From assembly GCA_025716815.1 (NCBI GenBank), contig JAIXMN010000017.1, forward strand, positions 682,001 through 746,000: a stretch of DNA of 64,000 nucleotides. Direction: 5' to 3'. The position numbers and the translations under genes are program-made. The stretch comes from Dichotomocladium elegans. Taxonomy: Eukaryota; Mucoromycota; Mucoromycetes; Mucorales; Lichtheimiaceae. Shown here piece by piece: positions 25,001-37,629 of this stretch; positions within the stretch are counted from its first letter, which is position 1; the number at the start of each line of letters is the position of its first letter. Below the pieces are notes generated by a model that saw only the letters and a program-made list of their open reading frames with translations, did not search any database and was not told the origin of the DNA.

Positions 25001-28000
25001 ACTTTTATTCAACGCCAAAGAGAATATAGCTTGCGTATCTGGAAAAGCTCCGTGCAGACCGATTCAATGCATGTGCCATCATGGTCCAGAAAAATGTGCG
25101 TCGTTATATTTATCATACCCGCTATATCCGTATGCGCCGCCTTGCGATCGGTTTACAGTGCATCGCACGCCGCAAGGTGTCTGAGGCAAAACTTCAGGCT
25201 TCTCGGGAAGAAAAGGCTGCGGTCATTATCCAGACATGCTGGCGTCGCTATGTTGCTCGGAAACAATACCTTGAAACGTGTGCATTTGTCCTCAAGATAC
25301 AAACCGGTAAGTTACTTTCTTGGATTATGGATTTCCGGTATAGTGACTTATGAGTTGCCGAACTTCTTCCCACACCTTTTTCCTTTCTTTTTTGGCGCAA
25401 AAGCAATCCTTAGTTTCCACGCTCGACGCAGGCTCAGCACAGTCCGGGAGCATATGGCTGCAATTCAGATCCAACGACTTGTTCGCGGATGGTATCTAAA
25501 GAAAATAACCAGGGTTGTCATTTTTCGGGCGATCTAATATGGTATATCCATAGGTTTGCCCGCAAGGAGTACAAAGAAAAGCGCCAGTTTGTCACAAACC
25601 TCCAGGCCAATATTCGCCGGCTTGCCAGTCGTAAACAATTGGCTTCCTTACGAAAGGAAGCCAGGTCTGCTAACCATTTCAAGGAAGTGTCCTATAAGCT
25701 GGAGAACAAGATTGTCGAATTGACACAAACGCTGACGGGGCTTAAAGAAGAGAAGCGCGTGGCTAACGATCGGTCTAATCAGCTTGAGGTACAAGTCCGT
25801 ACATGGGCAGACAAATATGAGAAAATGGAGAAGAAGAACAAGACACTTGAGGCCAAACTCCAGGAGCCAACAGTACCACAAGCACAGTGGGACGAATTAG
25901 TTGCTGAGAAGGAGCAACTTTCGACTGATTATCGCGCGATGGTGGATAAGAGTAAAATCCAAGAGCGCGAGATACAACAGCTTCAAGAACAGCTTGAATC
26001 CCAGAAGCAGGAGAATTCTCGCATCCAAAAGTTGTTGGAGGAAGCTCAGGAGAAGGCCAACCTCGCTGCCGATGAAGGCGAGGTAGCCGACCTTAAGAGT
26101 CAATTAGCAGCCATGAAGGCACAGCTGACGCAGATGATGCATACATCTCGACGACAGCAGCAGTCTTCGACCAGTACACGGGGCCTGTCCCCCGCACCGC
26201 ATCATAATGCCCTCCGCAGCGTTTCACCATCCCCTCTTGAAACTGTTAAGGAAAACCTCACTACGTCGTTACCTGCGCCTGCCAAACTGACCCCATCAGC
26301 GGTTCCTGTCTCCCTGGCTGCCTCAGCTGCAACACCTGCTGTAACCGCTACAAATATGCCTGATGTAACAGCCACGGCTGCTGTTGCCGTCGCCTCAGGT
26401 CCTACAGTTACAACTGCTCCCACGTCTCCAACTACCAAAGGTTCTCCTATCTCACCCATCACGCCGCAGAGTCCTCAGCGTAGCGGCATCCCCATCAATC
26501 GCAGAACACGCCGAAGCAGTACAACAGACATGCCTGTTGGACGGACTAAATCATCTGTCGATAATATTATGCAGGCAGAATTGCTTACAAAGAATGGCCG
26601 TCCCAAGTCAACCCATCAGTTTGGAACCTTGCTTGGAGGTCGTGCCAGCAGCATGTCTGATATGATCATTCAACATCCGGAACAAGAGGCAAGTCGAACT
26701 TCATGAGTAAAAGATAACGATGGCCACGATGGACAGTTAGTAAACTTTATTTTTTATATTTTTCTCTTGAGCAGAAGTACCAGATTCTTCGCGATGAGGA
26801 AGCACTCCAGACAGAGATCTCCGACCTGCTGATCAAGGGCCTCAGGATGCCGGTACCAAGTATGCAGAACCCGGCTCCCCGACGAGAGATCTTTGTCCCT
26901 GCACACTTGATCGCAATGTGTGTCAAGGAGATGTGGCGTATTGGTAACCTTCAGGAATCGGAGCGTATGCTATTCGCCATTATGGATACCATTCAAAAGC
27001 AGTGCTTGGTAAGAAGGAAAAGATGACGATGGCGATATTCACAGCACAAGATACTCTTTCCCTTATTAATGATGTCTTTTATAGAGCTTTACAGGTGAAG
27101 AGGCTATTGTGCCCTGCGCATTTTGGCTTTCGAACGTGCATGAGCTGTTGTCGTTGATTTGCATTGCTGAACATGATCTGGAGCAGGAGCTTGGCCGTAA
27201 ATCTACAAATTGGCATGACTTTGAAAAACTCGTGTCCACCGTTAAGTTCGAGCTCCAATGCCTAGAGGACAACATTTTCCATGCGTGGATGAAAGAGCTT
27301 AAGAAGCGTATTGGCAAGATGGTCATTCCTGCGATTATTGAAGGGCAGTCGTTGCCTGGTTTTGTCACCTCCGACTCAGGAAGATTCTTCAACAAGTTGC
27401 TGACTGGCTCAGGACAGCCATCCTACACGATGGATGATTTGCTGAATGCGCTAAGCAGGATATGGCGTGCTATGAACTGTTACTACATTGAGCACCTGGT
27501 CATGGTCCAGGTGTTGACAGAACTGCTCAAGCTGATCGGCGTGTCGTCATTCAACGACCTTCTTATGCGCAAGAACTTTTCATCTTGGAAACGAGGCAAG
27601 TGGCTGTTGCCCCTTTTGTTCCGGATAATCAGAGCTTGGTGGATAACTGTTGCACATTAGCCATGCAAATTCAGTACAACATCACGCGTATTGAGGAATG
27701 GTGCAAGAGCCATGATATCCCCGAAGGCACCCTTCAGCTCGAGCACTTGATGCAAGCGACCAAATTGCTTCAGTTCAAGAAGTCCTCGTTGGAAGACATT
27801 GAAAATATCTATGATGTGTGTTGGATCCTGTCACCAACGCAGATCCAAAAACTCATTTCACAGTATTGTGTTGCAGACTATGAGGTAGGTCGCAGAAATC
27901 ATTATTCATGGGGTCTCTAAATCACGCATTTTTTAGAATCCCATTAAACCAGAGATCCTCAAGGCCGTTGCATCCCATGTTGTCAGTGGCGACAAGAGCG

Positions 28001-28268
28001 ATGTGCTGCTACTAGACTCTGTCTCCCTTGACGACACGACAAGTCCTTTTGAGATACCTGTTCTACGGAATACGGAAGATTACCACTATCTGCCAGCATC
28101 GGTAAGCTAGCTGTTGGAAGGCGTTTTCCATATTTCTCTTCTTGATTACTTACGGTATCGATCTTTTATTAGTACAAAGGCACGCAAATTCGCCGTCTTG
28201 CCCATGTGCTTCAATACCAACAGGAGCAACAGCATGCTGTAGAAACCACCGCCGTAGCAACACCATAA
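22025..28268 (+). CDS. Class V myosin heavy chain (Myo2/MyoV type)
   Basis: An actin-based motor that carries vesicles and organelles to hyphal tips and septa. The start [20 protein letters not shown] fits the family. There are about 17 exons. The motor has a P-loop GESGAGKT whose second Ser codon is split by an intron (AG at about 22762, T at about 22844), switch [14 protein letters not shown], and switch [22 protein letters not shown]. The converter region ends at KIFFRAGQ. Six IQ motifs follow (from [20 protein letters not shown] to [17 protein letters not shown]). A coiled coil spans about 25680-26140, then a long Ala/Pro/Thr/Ser linker with SP sites. The C-terminal DIL cargo domain runs from [17 protein letters not shown] to [17 protein letters not shown] and beyond. 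The stop is TAA at 28266. Convergent with creC, 180 bp apart. Confidence 0.94.
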
Positions 28269-28448
28269 ATCAGTTTATGTGTATTGTTTCCCCCACTGCT
28301 TCCTTGTCCATCTATCGCGTATTCTTTTGCCCGGGTTTATGTAGTTGCTTTTTTCCTTTTCCCCTTCTGCTTTTTTATATAAACTGATAAATAAAATTAT
28401 TTGATATACAAATGTACAATTCCTCCTTTCTTTTTCTAATATATTTAT

Positions 28449-31046
28449 TCAGGGCCGTGCCCATGTCCTGATACGGCCGCGCCGGTCAGCGGTGACGATG
28501 GCATCTTTTCTAAATGTGAGGCTGGAGCACGGGTCGGGATGTACGGCTTGGACAACAATGGGTTGCAGAAAAGGGACTTGGTCCTTGTTAAGGATGGGGT
28601 GGACTGTGGCCAGCCGAGAATGCAGTGCTTCTTCGGGATGATAAAGATCAGAGTCATCATCGTCAACGGCCCCGTTTCCAAATGCTGCGACTCCACGCGA
28701 AGAGCGTCGCTTAAATCGGCTAAAGGCTGTCATATGTTTCCGACCATCAGTGGTAACCACGGGTGGCGCTGTCGTTGGCTGCTGCGAAGATCCTGGTAAT
28801 GTTACTACTTCTTTAGGGCTACGCGGAGGAAATGACATGCGCATCTTCTAATAAAATATTGCGTGAGGTCCCAATGTTTATATGAAATTGATATATGTCT
28901 TCGCTTACGTGCTTTGGTCGGTGCAGTGCGCCAAAGGAGAAATCCCATAAAATCAACTTGCAATCCTCTCCCACGCTGCCGAATCGGTAAACGTGGTCAT
29001 CGCACCGCCAGGGATCAAAGGCAACCGCTGTGACCCATGACTTGTGGCCCTGACACCGGGCTACAATCCGGCTTTCCATCACAGACCAAATCGTCACAAG
29101 ATCATCTTGCCCACCTGTCTAATGTAAAATGACGCGCGAGTATGAGCTCCGTTCCTCCTTCTGCTTCTCTCATTCATACTCACCAAGAGATATCGCCCAT
29201 CTGGGCTCCAGGCGATGCAATTAATTTTCCCAAAATAAGCCGTGAACACGTCGCACAATCTAGCAATCACCTTCCTCCGATCAATAAAATCATTCGACGT
29301 TGCGTGAGCTGGCGCTCTGCTCTACCTTACCTTTCATTTCTGTAATCAATCACCCGCAATGTCCCGTCTGAACTTACAACTCCAACATGTGATCCATCCG
29401 GAGAAAACTCGAAACCTATCGACAATTTTATGAACATCCCGCTTTTGTTTTGAAAAGCATATCTTACTCGTGATCCCCTTATCACTGACTTTCCAGTGGG
29501 AAACCGGATTATATTTACCGCTCTTACGAGGTTTAGTCGCGTGAAACCTGAGAATAAGCAATGGTTAAAAGATTGGACGCTTATTATCTGTGTATGGCAT
29601 GCCTTACTGCTGCTCTGCCCATGAGACCGGAGGTGGCGGCATGTATTGCTGATCGTCACGTTCCTTATCAAGGATTAGCATGGCTCCATCGTTGAAAGAT
29701 ACCATGAATAGTTCTTCAGACCCGGGTATCCATTTGATTGCCGTCGCACATGATGAGTTCATGATGCCCTGTAGGTAAGAGGTGGTTATCCGGCTTTGTT
29801 TTCGTTCGTTTTGCCTTGCTTGCATTGCCGACTCACCCCTTTATTAAGCCGAGTGTATTTGCTGCTTATCGGATCATACCACATGCAATCCCCTGTTGTG
29901 AATCCAATAACCACATCCATGTAGTCCCCGCAGGCTGTTGTGATGTTGGTGTCGTGGCAAGTTGGGAATGCTCTTGCAAATGACATTTTACATAGACTGT
30001 CCTAAAAACCTCGTTGTAGCAATATATTTTATGGCTTGGATGGCAACTTTCTGACCATGCACTTCGCTTCATTCTCTTCCTTTTTTCTGCCTTACCTTGA
30101 TTCTTTGTGTTCCATCTGCCCATAGAAAATTCACACCAACGTTGTAAAACAGAAAGGGGTCTCCAGTCAATCGGGATGCAAGGATCTTAGAGAGCTGGTC
30201 GTTGACTACGATCTTAGAAATAAAGCTCGAGTTCGTTTTGATGAGACTATTTTTCGGTTTGCGTGGGTGATTGCTATATAGATGGTGATGGTGGTGCCTA
30301 AGGCTGTTGCGCGAAAACAGAGATGATATGGATCCGACGCTACTGCTCGGGCCAACACCTATACTGGTACCGGGATCATCCTGAGCAGTATTGCTGCTAC
30401 TCGCGTCCTCGACTGTCAGCGTGGGCGGAGGCGTGGTACCGTTCATGCCGTTGGCGGACAGTTGCGGTTGGCCATACGTTGCTGATGCAGTGGGCGTGAT
30501 GCTACCCGAGGGGGATGAACCAAAAGCACGTCGTTCTTGGCTGGACGATGCTGAAGAAGCGGCGGTTTGGCGTGAATACGATCGTTGAGCAGCATTAGGG
30601 ATCGGAAGAGCAGCTGACTTGCTGCTCATGCCGAAATAAATTGCACCATGAGTTTCGTCTTCTGAGGATTCGAAATCATTCTCGTGGACGGGTGTCATGG
30701 CCAATAGATGTTCCGAAACAGACGATGCAGCTGATGAGCTCTTGGTGATAGGAGGAAGAACATTGAGCGACGATGTGGCTGTTGTTGTAGCCGCTGTGGT
30801 AGTGGCTGTAGTACCTGATCTTGGGACGATAGAGACACATTGGGTACCTTGATTAAAAAATGGAGGAAATGCGGGATTGAATATTTCATGGAGAAGAGTG
30901 TAGACGCCGTCCGGAGTGTTGACCTCGTTGCATTGAAAGTCTTTATTGCTCAAAGGGTAAGGGGGGATTTTGAGCTGAGGTGAGGCTGTTTGTGAGGATG
31001 CATTCGTACTGGAGGAGCGGCTAATATGGGGCGACGCACTCTGCAT
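28449..31046 (-). CDS. creC: WD40 protein, CreC/WDR20 homologue (deubiquitinase partner)
   Basis: This matches the WDR20/CreC family, WD40 proteins that bind and activate a USP12/46-type deubiquitinase (CreB in Aspergillus) and act in carbon catabolite repression. The start [15 protein letters not shown] leads to a Ser/Thr-rich N-terminal region with a His run. The family signature is [19 protein letters not shown], then [22 protein letters not shown] repeats include [60 protein letters not shown], and a repeat with [20 protein letters not shown]. The last repeat comes after a Ser/Arg loop and ends [17 protein letters not shown]. Introns are short, and the joint [13 protein letters not shown] is in phase. 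The start is the first ATG of the frame. The region 31047-31754 upstream is shared with the next, divergent gene. Confidence 0.88.
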
Positions 31047-31696
31047 TTAGCGTAGGAGCAGGAAGAAAAAAGAAAAGAACAAAGTCGAACGGGGAAAAGA
31101 ATGGTAGGACGCACACACCTGTCTTTCTCCCTTTGAAATACAAACCACGCGCTATAGCGCGTTGCTTCAAATTTATTTATGGAAAGCCGTCATCCGCATG
31201 AATAGCACACCGAATTGGGGGAATATCAGCCGGTTGATATCAAACGAATTGGCACAAGTCGTAGGGGCGGCACACTCTGCAACCTTTGGTTTTCTCTCTC
31301 TCTCAGGTGGTCGTTTTTTCGAACGTTCATTACCTTCAGAAGCGCTTCCAACTTAGGCCCTTGCATATATCTAGTCCCGGCTTAGACGGTATCGAAGCAG
31401 AAGAATCAACACATAACATGGTATGTATGAGATATCAAGATGCTTTGCAGCCGTTCCGCTACTCGTATTAAACCTTTCGATGAGCTCTTCCCCATATTAA
31501 CCCAAAGGAAAATGAACCAAGAATCTTCCCGAGTCCGGTGCTTGTCCTTGGTTCCACCTATTGAGCCATACACAGGGATCCACCGCTATTTTGCTTATGT
31601 CGGGACAATAACCCTGTCACTTGGATGGAATCGTTGCTTTTGAAAATAAGAATGGCCAGTGAAGTGGGTCATGCAGCTACCGCTAAATTTAGGTTT

Positions 31697-31702
31697 TATA
31701 AA
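31697..31702 (+). promoter_or_regulatory. TATA box of the 31755 gene
   Basis: TATAAA lies 53 bp upstream of the ATG at 31755, within ttttataaaagaccgc. The position suits a short-leader fungal gene. The rest of 31047-31690 holds no supported ORF. Confidence 0.5.
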
Positions 31703-31754
31703 AGACCGCTCCCCGCGATCTCTTTTTTATACAGGTACTTTTCGAATTCTCCCA

Positions 31755-33002
31755 ATGAGCAGATTAACAAAGACACCACCCCTGATTAACCTCCATCCTA
31801 CACCTCTTGGTCCAGGTAAACTGCCTTATCTTGCACCTGGGGAGAGGATTTGATTCTAGTCAAATTCTTTGCAGGTCTATTTGACTGAACGCCTAGTGTA
31901 CTCTATTCAGTGCAAGTGCATTTCAATGAGCCGTTCCTACAACAGCAGGGATCAAGAAAGACACGTGCTGTGCTGCAGTTACTCGCACTCCTTAGCTGCC
32001 TCGAGTTAGTTCTTGCGAAGAAGAGTAGCCTCGAGGAAGTTCGCATGATTGATGACCTTTCCAAAGCGATGTTGAAGGTGTGTGTGCGGCCTCGCTCTTT
32101 TTCTGTGTGTGCGCACTGATGCACCTAATTTTAAAATTCCTCTGATTTTTGCCTTGCGCAGAAACTCACAAAAGAAGAGAATGCATTGAAAGCGCAATTA
32201 GAAACAGTTTGGATACAGCTAGATTCCAAAGATCTACTGTATCGACGCGTAAGCTTGCAAGAAGCGACAATATCAATCTCAGAGACTGACTATTGGCGAA
32301 GACAATGATGCACGATATGAAACTTCGTGAACTATTTCCACGTGCAGCAAACGAAACAGGAGGCACATTTGTGCAATCCAGCGATGCTACTGACATATCA
32401 GGTATGTTAATAGGTTATGTATTCGCAGATTTTCTAATATCTCCAATTTCATAGCTCACTACAGACGGGTGGCCCAATATGACCAGCTTTACGCCAGTGC
32501 CGCACGCCTATATCACAGCCTTAGCCTCGATGATCACAAATACATACCATACCGTCTCGCGATAGTATATGTAGGTAAAATGGGGAAATGTTCCGGGAGA
32601 TACCCTTCGCTCAAGATGGTATGTGTATGTTATGTAGCAATGTCTTGCCCCACTAGACAAGCCCTTTGCTGATCATCGGGCGAGAATCCAAGAGTGCTTC
32701 GAGCTGATCAACTCACACATTATTGATCAAGAACAGAAGAACAAGGATGAGCCACCTAGGTTAACTAAAGAACAAACTACGATGTGCGTTTTAGGAAAGG
32801 AGGAGAGTGAAGGGAAAGGCTGGATTCAATCACACCCATTGATCCATGATTCTTCCATAGATTGGAGAAGTTGTTGAAGGAGTTGATGGAGCAAATTGTT
32901 TACGCCGCCGAAACGAATCAACCCGTCCGAATTAACCAGTACAAACTACTTTATGAAACCGTATTGACAGCACACAAACATGCATGCACAGCATTGGATT
33001 AA
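31755..33002 (+). CDS. Unidentified coiled-coil protein, 267 aa
   Basis: Seven exons join with correct phase and total 804 nt: 31755-31815, 31911-32077, 32162-32248, 32302-32401, 32455-32574, 32657-32783 and 32861-33002. The protein begins MSRLTKTPPLINLHPTPLGP and continues with heptad-like helices (EEVRMIDDLSKAMLKKLTKE, LKAQLETVWIQLDSKDLLYR). Later come QYDQLYASAARLYHSLSLDD, FADHRARIQECFELINSHII and LEKLLKELMEQIVYAAETNQ, ending AHKHACTALD. It has no signal peptide or membrane span. The all-helical build, small size and phase-perfect splicing suggest a subunit of a structural complex (spindle/augmin-like or kinetochore-like are possibilities), but I recognise no family. A TATA box precedes it. 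It is divergent from creC. Confidence 0.65.
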
Positions 33003-33356
33003 GCGTAATTCTTGTGTCAACTGACATATCTATGATACATCTGTGTTATATTACCACAATCACGTAATCCATCATCTCTGCGAAACATGTACCTAGAGAT
33101 GGTTACCTTGTCATTAATAAAGTCAGCTCGATGCATGTTGTTATCTACTGTAAAACATAATCTTGAAGAAAATGCGGTCATAGCGGAACTATGGTGTCTA
33201 GGAATTTATTATTGGGCGAAAGGTTATTCGAATACTTCTTTTACGTACCATGTTCACGGTTACCCATCGATTTTGATCCTCTTGCGGTTCTCTGTCTCCA
33301 TATCCATAATCACTGTCTTCCCGTTAACTTTATTTGATTTTGGCTGAGAGTGGGAC

Positions 33357-34330
33357 CTAATATGGGACGAAACTACTCTTCAAAAACCAATCCGTGTGTT
33401 TTTTCGCCTGATAAAAGCTGCCTTCATCCCTGGATTGGACATAATTAGGAGACGCTCTCCCATCTTTACTCTCAGAGCGGGTGTCGCGCAAAGTGAATCC
33501 AGGTATCCGTCCGAGTCGTATATCCTGCGGATATTTTCTTAAAGTTTGAGAATTACTATGATCATTTGGAAGACGCGATACATACAAAGGGGAGTCCAGC
33601 ACAGGGGTACCCGAATTGTCACTGTGTGTTTCCAAAAGCGGACTGGTAGACTCATGAAAGCGACCGTCTCCGATCGGAAGAAGCCGTACGGGATTGCTTT
33701 ATGAAATAACTTTCGGTGTAAGTCGTATATACGTCTATTCACCTGCTGACATCTCAATGAGTCTTACTGTTGGCATACCTTCTTCAAAAAATAGTAGAGA
33801 CGTGTGCTCCAGATGTACTGAAGAGCATAGCGCGCACTCAAATCCCTTGTGCAGGCCGCAAAAGGAATATAATCTGCAGCTCTTCTTACAAGCTCTCTCT
33901 TACCAGCTTGTACTTCTGCTACCGGCAGATCGCGCCATCGTGCAAGGCGTGATATAGGCATGGAGCCTCTAGATACCATCCTTTCAATAACCTGCTCAGC
34001 AACTCCCTTCAGACTCTCGATACATGCAGCGTCATCGAAACGCGAAGGATCAAGACCATATTTCATAGCAACGTCACGACATAGCCGAGGAATCAGCTCG
34101 AGTTTGAAACGCTGCTTAGGCATAGGGACCTCTGCCGTTGTGTGGATGCCGGAGAAAATGCCTCTCGCAGCACGACCATTTGACATATCTTCGCCGGCAA
34201 GTCGCTGACTTAGGGTGTCGTTGACCTCGCGAAGCTGGTCGGTCTGGCAGGCATTGATGTCCTTGAGCTCCCGAATCTCGCTAGACCGGTTAGCAATCAT
34301 ACTGTCCAATCTCACAAGAAGACCATTCAT
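33357..34330 (-). CDS. Unidentified protein, 300 aa, two exons
   Basis: Exon 1 is 34330-33768 and exon 2 is 33696-33357, with donor CA|gtaaga and acceptor ataaag; the sum is 903 nt and in phase. The first in-frame ATG is at 34330, but the open frame extends about 60 bp upstream, so a further 5' exon is possible. The N-terminal 40 residues are helical (MNGLLVRLDSMIANRSSEIR, then ELKDINACQTDQLREVNDTL). A basic, compact middle domain follows: KQRFKLELIPRLCRDVAMKY, GVAEQVIERMVSRGSMPISR and ADYIPFAACTRDLSARYALQ. The C-terminal third is polar and Ser/Asp-rich. The layout, a coil plus a small basic helical domain with an Arg/Lys-rich surface, could bind nucleic acid. I recognise no family. Confidence 0.6.
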
Positions 34331-35719
34331 ATTTTTGATAGAAGCTGTCACCGTGATGATATCACCGGCGTTCTGGCAATTGTCGGTTGCGTTATTTTAA
34401 GACATTCTGTAGTTGAATCACAGAGTTGGAGGGAAAAGCTTTAGGATTTTTTAGTACCTGTGATCTCCTAAGTCTTCCTTTAATCAGCAATATTGAGACG
34501 ATGGGCGTATTTATAAGAAATGTTTATCAAAATGACCAATCCGGGTGGATGGGTGCGGGGCAATCACGTATGCGACTTATTACTGGGCCAAATTAAACGC
34601 TTGATAGAAAACATTCACCGCTTATTCTTCAGGTTGTAGCTGTACCCTAAGACAAGTCTGGAACATGAACTTTATATATAATGCAAGAGCAACCTCCAAA
34701 TCATGGACTCTCTACCTCTTAGGAAACAAGAGGAGTCGTGGATAAGGCCGCCGTTGAGAATAAGATAATAATAGAGACTTCTAAATTTTATAATCTTCTC
34801 TTTTTATAGAGAATGGTGTGCTGTTGAGTAAGAGATACATGTACAATGGCTTTCTAAGCAGTGTAGGCTGTTTAGCGATCTTGGGATGGGTAATCGATAT
34901 GGCGCTACTTGAGGAAACAACTGTACATTTAAAAGAAAACCCAATCTAATTTAAGGGATATGGTCACCGCGCGCTGAAATTTTACAAGTATCCGAAGAAT
35001 TATGGATGAGAGAGATCAAATGAGTAGAATACTTACTCGATGTGCCCACGGCTGTCAGCTATGCGCAGGCCCCTGCTGGGGCCCTGTTGCATCATTGCTG
35101 CTCTGCAAGACGTAATTTCTCGCCTGTCCATAATCACATTCCCGTGCTCTCTCACCTGTGTTATGTCCAATAACTAGCCGTCTGCCTTTTCTACTTGCGG
35201 CCGGTCGTTCCCCACTGTGCCCTTACAATTGGCCTCAGCATAAAATGGTGAACGTCAAATATACACATATACCGCGAGCTGTGCATACAACAAGGTTGGC
35301 CTCCTGGGGAGGGGTCACCATGGTAACAACGTGTTGGGAGATAAATGGTGTCCTTGGAAGCCTAAGAAGGAGAGATACTGTATTTGGTGTGTCCTCAGGT
35401 TTTGTACTACTTATCCAAGTAGTCATGACTCAACAGAAAGTCTCCCCGGCGGACTGTATATCTTTTTCTTGATTAGCGGGTAGTTAAGTATCATCATGAT
35501 TGAAAAGGAGGAGTTGTATATTTTAGGAGAGATGCACACACGCATTGAGGTACAGCAAAGCTTACATGGAGGATCTGATGCGTGCCACGTTTTAAGTTTT
35601 GTAAACACCGACGGTCCCAATTGTCCGAAAACTTTGCTAGCTGGAAAAGCAGACGAACATAAAAATCTGCATGAATTACACCACTTCTCTTCTCCTTTCA
35701 CCTTTTCTCATATCCATAC
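34331..35719. other. Intergenic stretch upstream of the F-box gene
   Basis: Nothing codes convincingly. A minus-strand frame at 35423-35701 is Cys-rich (KWCNSCRFLC and others) but lies across the F-box leader and has no start context. The 35690-35715 stretch is pyrimidine-rich, as before other starts in this window. Confidence 0.35.
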
Positions 35720-37042
35720 ATGCAACAAGATATCCTATACACCTTGGCACCAGAAGTTATGCTCCATGTCCTATCATTCATGCCTCTCACAGAGGTTTAC
35801 AGGATACGATATGTTTGTAAACTTTGGCAAATCATGGCCGAAGAGCATATTTTTATGAGCATCCGTGCCTCCAAGAGCACAGTGGATATAACGATTGGCA
35901 GCAAATCCAACAGCGTGTGTATTACGCTTATACCGCATTCCTATGATAGCCAAAACCGCACTATTGAGTTTGTTCCTGCGCCATCTTCTGTGCCGTTGGT
36001 GCCCATGACAGCTGACCCCAGCAATCCGTGGAGCGCTTGCCATCGGCATATGCAAATCCGCTTTTCACAATGGAGTCAATGGGAAAGTCGACATGCGGCA
36101 CTCATTGCCATTGCCAAAGATTCGGCTCTGCAGCAACTGCATCAGCAGCATATCGTCATCACCCCTTCGGAGAAAGCGCTCATTCGTTTCCACCTTGACT
36201 ACAACCCTTCGTGTGAAAGGGTATATGAGCTGCCCCAGTGGTGCAACAGCAACAGTCTGTCTCAAGCTAGCCATTATGTGGGTGACAAGAGTATGATACT
36301 CTCCATGGCATATGTGCAACGACCTAGTAACCAATCCTCACCACCTTCGTCTCCATATTACTATGGATTCCACCCCGCATCCACATCTTCGGCCCCCGGA
36401 AGTTCACAACCTCCACACATTAAAATCTGCTGGCTACGGGTAACATTGTCCTGGATTTTGTCCGGCATAAAACCAGAGATTGCACCAGTACAAATATACC
36501 CTAATCGTTACGCTCGGCTCAGCCATGCCCTTGCTCGCCATGGTTGCTTCAAGTATGACCCCCTATCAGAACCGATTCTAGCGCATATTGTTGAGGATGA
36601 GGACGAACCCGCGGGTTCCAGCCTAGCTAGGCCATTAAGCCCGGCATCATCGATCTCTTCCGCTCATTCGGCAATCCATCACATTCATCCCCAGTTTCCC
36701 ACGGTATATGACATACAGCAACCCACTGACTCGGGCCTCTCCAGCACTGCAGATAATGACAACGCGAGCAGGAGGGATGTTACGCCTGAGCTCCTCGAAT
36801 ATGTTCAGGCGCATACACACGAATGTCATACTCGTCTGTCTCGGTTACAACATGTCCTCGAGGGTGCAGGAGTTGACGCCCGTGTCTTGTGGAAATATAC
36901 GTTTGCAAAGAATTTCGTTGTTGGGAGCGGCTCATTGCTAGGCGAGGAAGACGTCGTACGAAGGATCCAGGACTCGGAGGAAGAATGGTGCCGGAAGCGA
37001 ATCAGTATCTTCCGTCGGCTAGGCACTACGGCCGGCTATTGA
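35720..37042 (+). CDS. F-box protein
   Basis: An intronless gene of 440 aa. Residues about 5-47 form an F-box: LAPEVMLHVLSFMPLTEVYR, then RYVCKLWQIMAEEHIF. F-boxes bind Skp1 and place a substrate on the SCF ubiquitin ligase. No WD40, LRR or kelch repeats are visible after it. The remainder has aromatic/hydrophobic segments (RIRFSQWSQWESRHAALIAI-like region near residue 115), a Pro/Ser/Tyr loop near 36330-36410 and an acidic stretch (HIVEDEDEPAGSSL). The C-terminus is charged and helical (GEEDVVRRIQDSEEEWCRKR). The substrate cannot be predicted. Start choice is clear: the frame opens just upstream and the F-box follows immediately. Confidence 0.8.
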   Translation: MQQDILYTLAPEVMLHVLSFMPLTEVYRIRYVCKLWQIMAEEHIFMSIRASKSTVDITIGSKSNSVCITLIPHSYDSQNRTIEFVPAPSSVPLVPMTADPSNPWSACHRHMQIRFSQWSQWESRHAALIAIAKDSALQQLHQQHIVITPSEKALIRFHLDYNPSCERVYELPQWCNSNSLSQASHYVGDKSMILSMAYVQRPSNQSSPPSSPYYYGFHPASTSSAPGSSQPPHIKICWLRVTLSWILSGIKPEIAPVQIYPNRYARLSHALARHGCFKYDPLSEPILAHIVEDEDEPAGSSLARPLSPASSISSAHSAIHHIHPQFPTVYDIQQPTDSGLSSTADNDNASRRDVTPELLEYVQAHTHECHTRLSRLQHVLEGAGVDARVLWKYTFAKNFVVGSGSLLGEEDVVRRIQDSEEEWCRKRISIFRRLGTTAGY

Positions 37043-37249
37043 GAAGCCCCTCCATTTGGGTCCCTTCATCAAAATCAGAAATACATACACACGAATTTCC
37101 TTATTCTCTCCTTCAGTTGGGTGCCTTAGCATTCCCCCGTATAGAAACTAGTCTCATAACTTCAATGCAGTTCTAAGGTTACCATTTGATTTTACCACAT
37201 ATAGGTATGGAACAGTCATCCCAATAGAAAATTACAAATTTCCTCCTTT

Positions 37250-37629
37250 TTACTTTAGCAGTGGGGCAATGAAGAGATAATTTCCCACGGCACGATCATC
37301 ACCATTCTTCACTTGACAACCAATGGCCAGAGCACCCGGGTACAGTACTATGGTAACCTCCGCAATAGGAAGGTCTTTCCTGGAAAAGGTAAATCGTGCC
37401 CGACATCGAAAAAAGATATCAACACATTGCTGAATACTATGGGGGCGTCTACATTGTACATATCGTAAGTAGCATTCCACCTGCAAAGATCCTCTCGTCT
37501 TTTAACTTCTCTCACATATAGCAAAACCATTGAGTTTAAAAACGCTGTTGCTTTTGCAAATAGAAATATAGGCTGGGTAGAGAGGATCTGAATGATGAAA
37601 AAATACCTGTAACGATAATAACAGCTCAT
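37250..37629 (-). CDS. Possible small gene, model uncertain
   Basis: On the minus strand from an ATG at 37629, an open frame runs to a possible donor at TAT|gtgaga (about 37508). An acceptor ctttgcag (about 37486) then leads to VECYLRYVQCRRPHSIQQC, continuing to GDDRAVGNYLFIAPLLK with stop at 37250. Phases match, giving roughly 115 aa. The second exon has protein-like composition (AEVTIVLYPGALAIGCQVKN). A different frame of the first exon (DPLYPAYISICKSN) also looks protein-like, so the model may be wrong. No family recognised. Confidence 0.3.

Noticed and set aside
35423..35701. Cys-rich minus-strand frame
   Set aside because: It overlaps the F-box leader; the cysteine spacing fits no finger and there is no start context.
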